Shown here piece after piece: positions 1 through 6,950 of a DNA stretch of 64,000 bases. Source of the DNA: Peptococcaceae bacterium (GTDB lineage: Bacteria > Bacillota > Peptococcia > DRI-13 > PHAD01); contig JANLFJ010000012.1 of NCBI GenBank assembly GCA_024655825.1, positions 1 through 64,000 on the forward strand, in the 5' to 3' direction. Under the pieces are notes generated by a model. It was not told the origin of the DNA and did not search any database. It saw only the letters and a program-made list of their open reading frames with translations. Each line of letters begins with the position of its first letter. The stretch's first letter is position 1. Made by a program: the position numbers and the translations under genes.

Positions 1-84
1 CTTGATTTGCGATTAGAAAATCATAAAAATAGCTTACATCGCAAAAAGCTCATAATAATAATGTCGGCTAATAGGAAATCTGTA

Positions 85-93
85 TGTTATAAT
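85..93 (+). promoter_or_regulatory. Extended -10 promoter for glycerate kinase
   Basis: TG-T-TATAAT lies about 50 bp before the glycerate kinase start and fits an extended -10. No good -35 box is visible. The first 84 bases of the window hold nothing else I can recognise. Confidence 0.45.
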
Positions 94-141
94 TATCTGC
101 AAGCATGGTTTAAATAGTTGGGATACGAGGAGAGAAAGTCA

Positions 142-1284
142 ATGAAAAGGGTAATTATTGCACCCGACTCTTTTAAGGAAAGCATGACTGCCGTGCAGGC
201 GGCAAATAAGATTAAGGAGGGTTTTACAAGAGTCTTTCCGGAGCTGGAAACAGTACTTGTGCCGATGTCGGACGGCGGAGAGGGTTTTACTGAAACCATG
301 GCGGCGGCGACAGGAGGCCGTATCCACAAGTGCATGGCAACGGGGCCTCTGGGCGCGCCCGTGGAGGCGTGTTATGGACTGCTGGGCGACGGCAAGACGG
401 CGGTGCTGGAGATGGCCACAGCCGCCGGGTTGGCGCTTGTTCCGCCGGAAAAAAGAAACCCGCTGTTCACGACGACTTACGGGGTTGGGGAGTTGATACT
501 TCATGCTGTTGATGCGGGAGCTGCGGTGGTGATCGTCGGCATTGGCGGCAGTTCGACCAATGACGGCGGCGCCGGTATGGCGCAGGCGCTCGGGGCGAAA
601 CTTTTGACGGAAGATGGCCGCGAAATCGAGCGCGGCGCGGCCGGGCTCCAAAAGCTGCACCGGATTGACACGGGAGATTTTCGTATTGATTTGAATAAGG
701 TGAAAGTATTGATTGCTGCCGATGTGGACAATCCGCTGTGCGGTCCAAGGGGAGCGTCTTATGTATATGCCAAGCAAAAGGGAGCAACGCCGGACATGAT
801 ACCTGTGCTGGACCAGGCTTTGTTCCATTATGCGGGGATTGTGGAGCGGGATCTTGGTGTAGACATTAAGGAAATACCCGGGGCGGGAGCAGCCGGCGGG
901 CTCGGCGGGGGAATGGCGGCTTTTTTGGACGCCGAAATCAAGTCAGGGGTGGAAATCGCTTTGGAAATGGTTAAAATGGAAGAGCTGCTTAAAAAGGACG
1001 TGGACCTGGTTATAACCGGCGAAGGGCAAATAAACCGCCAGACCGTTTACGGCAAGGTGCCTGTCGGGGTGGCCAGGCTGGCCAAAAAATACCAGGTCCC
1101 TGTTATTGCCTTGGTGGGTTCTGTTGGTGAAGGGGCGGAAGAAGTATTGAACAACGGGATTGACGCATATTTCAGCATCGTTCCCCGCCCCTTGACCCTG
1201 AAGGAAGCCCTGGAAGAAGGGGGAGCTTTTCTGGCCGATCAGGCTGAACAGGTTGCCCGTGTGCTCAGATTAAAGGGAATGTGA
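142..1284 (+). CDS. Glycerate kinase (GlxK/GarK family)
   Basis: ATP-dependent phosphorylation of D-glycerate to a phosphoglycerate, feeding lower glycolysis. The 380-residue length is typical of the family (Pfam glycerate kinase, PF02595). The N-terminus MKRVIIAPDSFKESM, the glycine-rich GIGGSSTNDGG stretch near residue 135 and ITGEGQ near residue 292 are family hallmarks. I start at the ATG at 142, preceded by GAGGAG at 126; an in-frame TTG at 118 would place that ribosome site inside the gene. It stands alone, with an opposing small gene downstream. Whether the product is 2- or 3-phosphoglycerate cannot be told from sequence. Confidence 0.93.
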   Translation: MKRVIIAPDSFKESMTAVQAANKIKEGFTRVFPELETVLVPMSDGGEGFTETMAAATGGRIHKCMATGPLGAPVEACYGLLGDGKTAVLEMATAAGLALVPPEKRNPLFTTTYGVGELILHAVDAGAAVVIVGIGGSSTNDGGAGMAQALGAKLLTEDGREIERGAAGLQKLHRIDTGDFRIDLNKVKVLIAADVDNPLCGPRGASYVYAKQKGATPDMIPVLDQALFHYAGIVERDLGVDIKEIPGAGAAGGLGGGMAAFLDAEIKSGVEIALEMVKMEELLKKDVDLVITGEGQINRQTVYGKVPVGVARLAKKYQVPVIALVGSVGEGAEEVLNNGIDAYFSIVPRPLTLKEALEEGGAFLADQAEQVARVLRLKGM

Positions 1285-1327
1285 TCTATGAAACCATGCT
1301 CAGACCGATATATTATTTTTTAATTAA

Positions 1328-1350
1328 ATAACATCCTTGAAGGATGTTAT
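1328..1350 (-). terminator. Hairpin terminator of the thioredoxin-like gene
   Basis: Perfect 9-bp inverted repeat ATAACATCC-TTGAA-GGATGTTAT, followed on the minus strand by a T-rich tract. It overlaps the stop codon of the minus-strand gene and faces the end of glycerate kinase, so it may serve both directions. Confidence 0.65.
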
Positions 1351-1592
1351 TTAGCCAGGGAGGCCTTGATTATTTTGGCCGCCTCTTCCCTGGAAGGCAC
1401 TTTCCCCAAAAGCTTCACTTTTCCGTCAATGATCAGGGCGGGGGTCATCAATATGCCTGTCTGAGCTATTTCATTAATATCGGAGATTTTGCCGATCGAT
1501 GCGTTCACGTTCATTTCCTGTACGACCTCACGGACGATTTCTTCAAGTTTTTTGCATTTGGCTCATCTGGTGCTCACGATCTTGATTTCCAT
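1347..1592 (-). CDS. Thioredoxin-fold redox protein with in-frame TGA (probable selenocysteine, UAKC)
   Basis: Reading TGA (1563-1565) as an amino acid gives an 81-residue protein beginning MEIKIVSTR-U-AKCKKLEE and ending TPALIIDGKVKLLGKVPSR-, the pattern of small archaeal/bacterial thioredoxin-like proteins (TM0996/MTH895 type). In these the motif is normally CxxC; here residue 10 is the TGA and residue 13 is Cys, giving UxxC. The frame stays open and family-like for 71 codons after the TGA. The start ATG at 1592 follows an AGAGAGGTG ribosome site. A selenium-metabolism cluster begins about 900 bp away. I could not draw a convincing SECIS by eye. The alternative is a nonsense mutation or a TGC-to-TGA read error. 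Confidence 0.75.
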
Positions 1593-1628
1593 AAAAAAAC
1601 ACCTCTCTTCAATGCGTAATCACATGAC

Positions 1629-1862
1629 TTAAGAGCAGCAGCATGCCGGGACTTTCCTTTCGCCCGTGTCGCCGAAATAGCTGATAGCTCCTTGGGGGCA
1701 CTTTTTCTGGCAGCCCCTGCAGCCGTCGACGCAACCGTCCGGGTTAATAACGGAGGGCAGGCTCTTTTCCTTGTCGTAGACGCCGTGAGTGCAGTAGTTT
1801 ACGCATATCATACACTCACTGCAAAGGGAATAGTCTATAACGGGGTACCAGTTTTTTGCCAT
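1629..1862 (-). CDS. Small 2[4Fe-4S] ferredoxin-like protein
   Basis: A 77-residue iron-sulfur protein, presumably a cytoplasmic electron carrier. Two Cys clusters are visible: CSECMICVNYC near residues 14-24, and CVDGCRGCQKKCP near residues 44-56. The protein ends in ACCCS, an unusual Cys-rich tail. I choose the ATG at 1862, with GAGGAG nine bases upstream, over the ATG at 1871 that abuts it. It sits just upstream of the UAKC thioredoxin-like gene on the same strand, with a 36-bp gap, so the two probably form an operon and may exchange electrons. The partner and function are not known. Confidence 0.8.
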   Translation of the reverse strand: MAKNWYPVIDYSLCSECMICVNYCTHGVYDKEKSLPSVINPDGCVDGCRGCQKKCPQGAISYFGDTGERKVPACCCS

Positions 1863-1990
1863 TCTATCCATCTCCTCGCTGTAAATTATATAAATAAATT
1901 CTTATATAATTATATCACCTAGATTATATTACGCAACCGGATAAAAAAAAAGCAATACCGGACGAGGGTGAATAATTTGTTTCTTGATTG

Positions 1991-2382
1991 ATGCCGGTAA
2001 TCCGGTTCGGGTTCCATTTTGACCCTGCACAGTACTGGGCTCCGTGATTGGTTTTTTAACCGGTATTATCGGGTTAGGCGGCGGGTATGCTTTAGTGCCA
2101 TCGTATCTCTATTTGTTTAAGGCGCCTATGAGATTAGCCATAGGAACGTCAATGGCCTCGTTTATTTGGATGGCGCTGGTTGGCGCTGGTTTTAAGCTTT
2201 ATGAGCAAGTGGTGAATATCCCCGTAGCTGTTACTCTAGGTATTGGCGCGGCCATCGGCGCCGTATACGGCGCCAGGCTCGTCGCAAAATTCAAGCCGGC
2301 TACGCTGAAGACCTTTTTCGGGGCTTTGTTCTTGTATGTTTCGCTAAAATACATTTTAATTTTCTTTGGCATTTTCATTTAA
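1991..2382 (+). pseudogene. TauE/SafE-family permease remnant
   Basis: From 2044 the frame encodes a clean half of a TauE/SafE anion exporter (GFLTGIIGLGGGYALVPSY, then AIGTSM, then three more hydrophobic segments). The family normally has about 250 or more residues in two such halves; only about 112 remain. Upstream, from 1991, a second frame encodes MPVIRFGFHFDPAQYWAP, which looks like the segment just before this half, and it stops at a TGA exactly where the other frame begins. One missing base near 2043-2045 explains the break. With the N-terminal half absent this is best called a degraded gene. Confidence 0.7.
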
Positions 2383-2416
2383 AAGTCTTCTGCGCGAGTA
2401 TTCAACCCGTAACCCG

Positions 2417-2458
2417 CACAATTGTGATAAAATGCTTATATAGCATAATGCAATTGTG
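2417..2458 (+). promoter_or_regulatory. LysR-gene promoter with nested palindromes
   Basis: TTGTGA (2422-2427), a 16-bp spacer and CATAAT (2444-2449) form a plausible promoter. Overlapping it are the palindrome CACAATTGTG (2417-2426), the inverted repeat ATGCT-TATAT-AGCAT (2432-2446) and a half-copy CAATTGTG (2451-2458). The ATGCT repeat, with a dyad centred on T/A, fits LysR-type operators, so autoregulation is likely. Confidence 0.55.
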
Positions 2459-2469
2459 TGGTGAGTGTG

Positions 2470-3423
2470 ATGGATTTCCGGCAGATTGAAGCATTCCTTC
2501 ATGTATCCAGGCTGAAGAGCTTCTCGAAAGCGGGCGATGCGCTGTATTTGACCCAGCCGACCATAAGCGCGCATATCAATTCCCTGGAAAGCGAACTGGG
2601 AGTAAAACTGTTCGACAGGTCCAGCAAAGATATCACGCTTACCAGGGCCGGGGAAATATTCTACGATTACGCTGTTGATATGATCAATACACGGGATACG
2701 GCCGTATTCTCACTAAACGACTATACCCGGCGGATCGAAGGGCGGCTGGAGGTCGCTTCGTCGACCATCCCGGCGCAGTATTTGCTGCCCGGGGTCATTA
2801 AAGCTTTCTCCCAAAAGCACGCAAATGTTAAGTACTCCTTGGTCCAGATGGACACAAGAGAGGTTTTGGAGAGGATTCTGGAGAAGGAATTTGAAATCGG
2901 CGTGGTGGGGTCCCGGCCGGATGGAGACAAAATGGTTTGCCGCCTGTTGTGCGAGGATGAACTGGTCCTTATCGCCCCCAGCGATGACAGCGTGTTCAGC
3001 GGCAAACGCTCGGGGACGCTCTCGATGCAGGAAATCGAGAGAGAGCCTTTTATTATGCGGGAGTCTGGCTCGGGGACCAGAAAGGAGTTTGAAAAGGCCC
3101 TGCAGAACAAGGGATATGACCCCGGGCGGTTAAAAACCATTGCCCAGGCAAACAGCACGGAGGCAGTGATTCAGGCCGTAAGGCAGGGAGTGGGGGTCTC
3201 CGTTGTGTCTTCCTTGAGCATATCGGATTATGTGAATCTCGGTTTGATCCGTGCGTTTCGAATAAAGGACCTGGAACTAAAACGGGCGTTTTATATGGTT
3301 ACGGTTAAAAACAGGCCGCTGTCACCCGTAGTCCAGGCTTTTAAAGAGTTTTTAACGAGTTATTTCCAGGGAAAGACCGCGGGCAATTTGCAAAAGGCGG
3401 CTGGAGAAAAGAAAAAAACTTAA
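2470..3423 (+). CDS. LysR-family regulator (selenium-metabolism-associated type)
   Basis: Transcription factor of 317 residues with an N-terminal winged helix-turn-helix (MDFRQIEAFLHVSRLKSFSKAG, residues 1-60) and a periplasmic-binding-type effector domain (about residues 90-300). I start at the ATG at 2470, the usual LysR N-terminus; an upstream GTG at 2458 has no better ribosome site. A selenium-associated LysR subgroup is known to travel with yedE, yedF and DUF3343 genes, and this copy sits beside exactly those. The effector is unknown. Palindromes at its own promoter suggest autoregulation, and the divergent promoter region at 4616-4805 is another likely target. Confidence 0.88.
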   Translation: MDFRQIEAFLHVSRLKSFSKAGDALYLTQPTISAHINSLESELGVKLFDRSSKDITLTRAGEIFYDYAVDMINTRDTAVFSLNDYTRRIEGRLEVASSTIPAQYLLPGVIKAFSQKHANVKYSLVQMDTREVLERILEKEFEIGVVGSRPDGDKMVCRLLCEDELVLIAPSDDSVFSGKRSGTLSMQEIEREPFIMRESGSGTRKEFEKALQNKGYDPGRLKTIAQANSTEAVIQAVRQGVGVSVVSSLSISDYVNLGLIRAFRIKDLELKRAFYMVTVKNRPLSPVVQAFKEFLTSYFQGKTAGNLQKAAGEKKKT

Positions 3424-3448
3424 TGCAGAAACGGGCCGGCCCTCCAGG

Positions 3449-4615
3449 CTAGCCCGTTTTAGTTATCTTATGCAAGGCCTCGATGGCAAGGGCAATTTCT
3501 TTTCTTGTATTGAAATGACTGAAACTGAAACGCACCGTGCCCCCAGGATAGGTTCCCAGGGTCTTGTGAGCAGAAGGGGCGCAGTGCATGCCTGAGCGGG
3601 TCATAATACCGTAAGTTTTGCTAAGCTCATAGGCCACCTCGCTGTTGTCTTTGCCCGGGAAATCAAGCGATACTACGGCCGTTCTTCCTTCTGGGTCTTC
3701 CAGACCCACACACCGCGCCTTGGGCAAGTTCCCGGCTTCTTTAAGGAACTGGGCCGTCAATTCAAACTCTGTTTGCCTGATGCTTTCCAACCCTTCCTTT
3801 TCCAGGTAGCTCAAGGCGGCGTGGAGACCGAACAGTCCCGGTATGTTCGGTGTCCCGGCTTCGTATTTGTCCGGCATGAACGGCGGCACTTCCTCCCTGT
3901 CCGACAGGCTTCCGGTGCCGCCGCTGATAAGGGTGTCCAGGACAGGAACAAGACGGTCGGAAATGATAAATCCCCCCGTGCCCTGCGGACCTAAAAGTCC
4001 TTTATGACCTGTAAAAGCCAGTGCGTCCAGGCCGGACTTTTGAAAATCTATCTCAATGGTTCCCGCTGTCTGGGCGGCATCGACCAGGAAAAACGCGCCG
4101 TTTTTCCGGCAGGCAGCACCGACCGCTTCCAGGGGCAGGATGGTACCGCAAACGTTGGAGGCGTGCGCTATGATCACCGCTTTCGTATTGTCCCGGAAAG
4201 CTTTCGTTATGTTTTCCGGATCCAGTCTACCCAGCCGGTCGCAGGCAGCCCTGGTGAACTGTACCCCCATTTCGGCGACTTGGGAAAGGGGCCGCATAAC
4301 CGCGTTGTGTTCCATGGAGGACACGATGCAGTGGTCGCCGGGTTTGAGAAGCCCTTTAATCAGGAAATTCAAGGCCTGGGTTACATTCAGAGTAAAGACC
4401 ACGTTGTCCGGTTGGGGAAAGTTAAAAAGCCGGCACAGTTTTTCCCTGGTTTCCAGGACAATCTCTTCTGCCGAGAATGCGCTGGCATAGCTGCCTCTTT
4501 TAATGTTACATCCCACGTTTTCCAGGTAGTTTTTCATTTTTTCCACTACACCGGGCGCCTTGGGGAAGCTGGTGGCCGCGTTATCAAGGTATATAAAATC
4601 ACGGGGCGCGCTCAT
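3449..4615 (-). CDS. Cysteine desulfurase-like PLP aminotransferase (class V)
   Basis: PLP enzyme of 388 residues that probably mobilises S or Se from cysteine/selenocysteine as a persulfide/perselenide. Visible features are the N-terminal DNAATSFPKAP, HNAVMRP with the PLP-stacking His, DAAQTAG, the PLP lysine in TGHKGLLGPQGTGG, and the catalytic Cys in RSGMHCAPSAHK on the mobile loop. It belongs to the short group found next to YedE/YedF rather than the housekeeping IscS. The ATG at 4615 has AAAGGAG upstream. It is divergent from the yedE operon and convergent with the LysR gene. Preference for S or Se cannot be judged from sequence. Confidence 0.9.
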   Translation of the reverse strand: MSAPRDFIYLDNAATSFPKAPGVVEKMKNYLENVGCNIKRGSYASAFSAEEIVLETREKLCRLFNFPQPDNVVFTLNVTQALNFLIKGLLKPGDHCIVSSMEHNAVMRPLSQVAEMGVQFTRAACDRLGRLDPENITKAFRDNTKAVIIAHASNVCGTILPLEAVGAACRKNGAFFLVDAAQTAGTIEIDFQKSGLDALAFTGHKGLLGPQGTGGFIISDRLVPVLDTLISGGTGSLSDREEVPPFMPDKYEAGTPNIPGLFGLHAALSYLEKEGLESIRQTEFELTAQFLKEAGNLPKARCVGLEDPEGRTAVVSLDFPGKDNSEVAYELSKTYGIMTRSGMHCAPSAHKTLGTYPGGTVRFSFSHFNTRKEIALAIEALHKITKTG

Positions 4616-4764
4616 TTGGTTTTTCTCCTTTCCGGTTAGTCTCTCTCCTCATTTTACATTATTGACGTGCGATTTGTGTTCGGGTTACCCCTTTCGATAG
4701 ATAATTCAAATACCTTCTTGCGGTCGCATAGACAGATACAATCAAAGTTAATCCTCCGGAGCAC

Positions 4765-4770
4765 TATAAT
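4765..4770 (+). promoter_or_regulatory. -10 box of the yedE-like operon
   Basis: TATAAT lies 35 bp before the yedE-like start in the 190-bp divergent intergenic region. The -35 is weak (ATCAAA). A short CTCCGGAG dyad precedes it at about 4754-4761. Confidence 0.4.
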
Positions 4771-4805
4771 AGAATCATGACTATAGAAATTGGGAGTGAT
4801 GGGAT

Positions 4806-5900
4806 TTGGACGATAAAAGAGGGATCGTTTTAGCAGGCGCGGTCATAGGCGCGCTTGCGGTTGTCCTGGTACAGGCGGGCAATGCCGTCAATTACGGGAT
4901 CTGCATAGCCTGCTTTATTCGCGATACGGTGGGGGCATTGGGGCTCCACAGGGCCGAGGTTGTGCAGTATATCAGGCCGGAACTGCTGGGAATAGGTCTG
5001 GGCGCTTTTCTTACGGCCGCAGTCAAGAAGGAATTCTCCCCGCGCGGCGGATCGGCGCCGTTAATACGTTTTATCCTGGGTTTTTTTGTAATCATCGGTG
5101 CTTTAATGTTCCTGGGCTGTCCCCTGCGGATGGTCCTCAGGCTTGCCGGGGGAGACCTCAATGCTGTCTTTGGGCTGTTGGGCTTCATCGCCGGCATTGT
5201 CACCGGCATCCAGTTCTTGAACAGGGGCTTTAGCCTAAAAAGGACGTATGCGCTTTCCCAAGCGGAAGGGTATGTTTTTCCGGGCATAAACCTGGTCGTC
5301 CTTGCATTGCTGACGGCTACGCCTCCGTTTATCTTTTTCAGCGTTAAAGGACCGGGAGCCGCTCATGCGCCGCTTTTGATTTCCCTGGCCGCCGGTCTGG
5401 TTGTGGGGGCTGCCGCGCAAAGAACAAGGCTTTGCATGGTCGGCGGGATCAGGGACGCTGTTCTTTTCCGTGAATGGCATCTTCTCCTGGGCTTCCTGGC
5501 CATATTCGCCGCCGCTTTGGCTGGCAACCTGGCGGTGGGCAAGTTCAACCCCGGCTTTGCGGGGCAATCCATCGCCCATACAGACGGCCTGTGGAATTTT
5601 CTGGGCATGGCTTTGGCCGGTTGGGGGTCTGTCCTGCTGGGCGGCTGCCCGTTGAGACAGCTCATCTTGTCCGGGGAAGGGAACATCGACTCCGTGATTG
5701 CCGTGCTGGGCATGGCGGCAGGAGCGGCCTTCGCCCACAATTTCAACCTGGCTTCTTCGACCAACGGGCCCACCTTTAATGGGCAGGTGGCCGTAATCAT
5801 TGGCTTTGTGGTGGTGTTTGCCGTCGCTTATTTCAATATGGACAGAAGCCCGGCGGTAAAAATGAAGGGAGGAATAAAAGTTGACTCTAATGCAGGTTGA
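4806..5900 (+). CDS. yedE: YeeE/YedE-family transporter, putative selenium/thio-compound uptake
   Basis: Integral membrane protein of 364 residues with about nine or ten hydrophobic segments. It carries the conserved Cys motifs of the YeeE/YedE (TsuA-like) fold: CIACFIRD, GCPLRMVLRLAGGDLNA, RTRLCMVGGIRD and GGCPLRQLILSGEGNID. In TsuA such cysteines relay thiosulfate, and in this context the family is annotated as a putative selenium transporter. The TTG at 4806 is used; the nearby ATG at 4799 runs into a stop. The gene overlaps the next one by 20 bases, so translation is probably coupled to the TusA-like protein that would accept the imported chalcogen. Confidence 0.87.
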   Translation: MDDKRGIVLAGAVIGALAVVLVQAGNAVNYGICIACFIRDTVGALGLHRAEVVQYIRPELLGIGLGAFLTAAVKKEFSPRGGSAPLIRFILGFFVIIGALMFLGCPLRMVLRLAGGDLNAVFGLLGFIAGIVTGIQFLNRGFSLKRTYALSQAEGYVFPGINLVVLALLTATPPFIFFSVKGPGAAHAPLLISLAAGLVVGAAAQRTRLCMVGGIRDAVLFREWHLLLGFLAIFAAALAGNLAVGKFNPGFAGQSIAHTDGLWNFLGMALAGWGSVLLGGCPLRQLILSGEGNIDSVIAVLGMAAGAAFAHNFNLASSTNGPTFNGQVAVIIGFVVVFAVAYFNMDRSPAVKMKGGIKVDSNAG

Positions 5901-6096
5901 CGCAAGAGGTATGTCCTGCCCGGAACCGTTATTGATGACCAAAAAGGCTATGGGCGAATCGCCGGCAGGTTTCCAGGTCATTGTGGACAATAATACGGCC
6001 CGGGAGAATGTCAGCAGGTTCGCCCGAGGGAACGGCTACCGGGTTAAGGTGGAACAGGACGGCAACGATTATGTTTTGACGATAACCAGGGAATAG
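5881..6096 (+). CDS. TusA/YedF-like sulfur or selenium relay protein
   Basis: A 71-residue TusA-fold protein with the signature CPEP (MSCPEPLLMTKKAM, residues 11-24); the Cys carries a persulfide or perselenide in this family. YedF proteins of selenium clusters usually have a second DsrE-like domain making about 200 residues; only the TusA half is here. The TTG start at 5881 has GGGAGG eight bases upstream, while the ATG at 5890 is too far from it. It lies between the membrane importer and the DUF3343 protein, as expected for a carrier. Confidence 0.87.
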   Translation: MTLMQVDARGMSCPEPLLMTKKAMGESPAGFQVIVDNNTARENVSRFARGNGYRVKVEQDGNDYVLTITRE

Positions 6097-6112
6097 GCAG
6101 GCGGGTGGTTCG

Positions 6113-6352
6113 ATGGAATACCTGGCCACCTTTCACACCCACTCCGGGGCGTTGAAATATTGCCGGTACCTGCAGGGGAAAGGGATTGCGGCTGAAACCA
6201 TGCCCGTGCCCCGCAGGTTCAGCTCCAACTGCGGCATTGGGGTCAAATTCCGGTTGGACGGCGATATAAACGATTTCATCAGCGAGGACATCGAAAGACT
6301 TTTCCAAATAGACCAGCCTGAAGCCAGGCAGATTTACAGCAGCCTGGAATGA
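6113..6352 (+). CDS. DUF3343 protein, putative Se/S carrier-like
   Basis: A 79-residue protein matching DUF3343 (MEYLATFHTHSGALKYCRYL, then PVPRRFSSNCGIGVKF). Family members are encoded near SelD, YedF and YedE and have been suggested to carry Se or S; conserved cysteines are at residues 17 and 40. It is the last gene of the yedE operon, 16 bp after the TusA-like gene, and a strong terminator follows. Biochemical function has not been shown for the family as far as I know. Confidence 0.87.
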   Translation: MEYLATFHTHSGALKYCRYLQGKGIAAETMPVPRRFSSNCGIGVKFRLDGDINDFISEDIERLFQIDQPEARQIYSSLE

Positions 6353-6368
6353 CGGGCAAAAGGGAAAA

Positions 6369-6405
6369 GAACCTGTCTACCGGGAGGTAAACAGGTTCTT
6401 TGCTT
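6369..6405. terminator. Bidirectional terminator between convergent genes
   Basis: Long hairpin: GAACCTGT, C, TACC, loop GGGA, GGTA, A, ACAGGTTC, with an A-rich 5' flank and a T-rich 3' flank. It sits between the DUF3343 gene and the convergent HAD gene. Confidence 0.8.
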
Positions 6406-6409
6406 TTTC

Positions 6410-6880
6410 CTAACATCTTAAAGTGGCGGCCAGTCTTTTGGGGTTTAACAGCAAACCCAGCGCAGCGTCAATGTGGCTGACGACGACATCCGCCTGCTGG
6501 AGCGTTCGGGCGGAACATCCTTCCGGCCCCATGACCACGATGCCCAGGTGGGATTTCTCGATCAACAGCCTGTCGTTTGCACCGTTGCCTATCGCCACAA
6601 TTTTTTGGGGGGCGAATCTGTTTAGGTATTGCGCTTTTTCTTCGGCATGGTTGCCGCTTTTCAGGACGTGCACAGTGACCGGCAGGAGTTTGCATTGTTC
6701 CTGAACGGTTCCAAAGGTATCGGAGGTCAGGATGTGGATTTCAAGAAGGTCTGACAGGGCGGTTAAAGCTTCGCGGGTGGACTGGAGAAGCATTCCATCC
6801 AGGGCCAGCGTCCCATTGTAATCAAGCACGAGAATTTCAAAGTTTTGCCGTCCCAAGCCGGGTATGTCGACTTCGAGCAT
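6410..6880 (-). CDS. HAD-superfamily phosphatase (soluble P-type-ATPase-like)
   Basis: Cytoplasmic 156-residue HAD hydrolase. Motif I is DYNGT (residues 20-24, with the nucleophilic Asp20); motif II is in HILTSDTFG (T52/S53); motif IV is IGNGANDRLLI near residue 98. There is no cap domain, and the layout resembles the phosphorylation domain of P-type ATPases (COG4087 type). The start at 6880 follows GGGGGGAG. Small HADs of this kind are often protein or metabolite phosphatases; the substrate is unknown. It may share a transcript with the MFS gene 70 bp upstream. Confidence 0.82.
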   Translation of the reverse strand: MLEVDIPGLGRQNFEILVLDYNGTLALDGMLLQSTREALTALSDLLEIHILTSDTFGTVQEQCKLLPVTVHVLKSGNHAEEKAQYLNRFAPQKIVAIGNGANDRLLIEKSHLGIVVMGPEGCSARTLQQADVVVSHIDAALGLLLNPKRLAATLRC

Positions 6881-6950
6881 GGAACTCCCCCCAAAACCAA
6901 TCCTAATACAAGCCCTGCAAAATAAGGGTTTGATCTTGATTGCCTGTTCC

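Noticed and set aside
139-828. Long minus-strand frame opposite glycerate kinase
   Set aside because: No ribosome site, no family pattern, Arg/His/Gln-rich composition; it mirrors a convincing plus-strand gene.
1344-1619. Plus-strand 91-codon frame over the thioredoxin-like gene
   Set aside because: It is the antisense of the TGA-containing gene, which has the coherent family signature on the minus strand.
1991-2050. TGA at the TauE break read as selenocysteine
   Set aside because: Continuing in that frame meets a stop within four codons, while the homologous frame resumes one base away; a frameshift explains it better.
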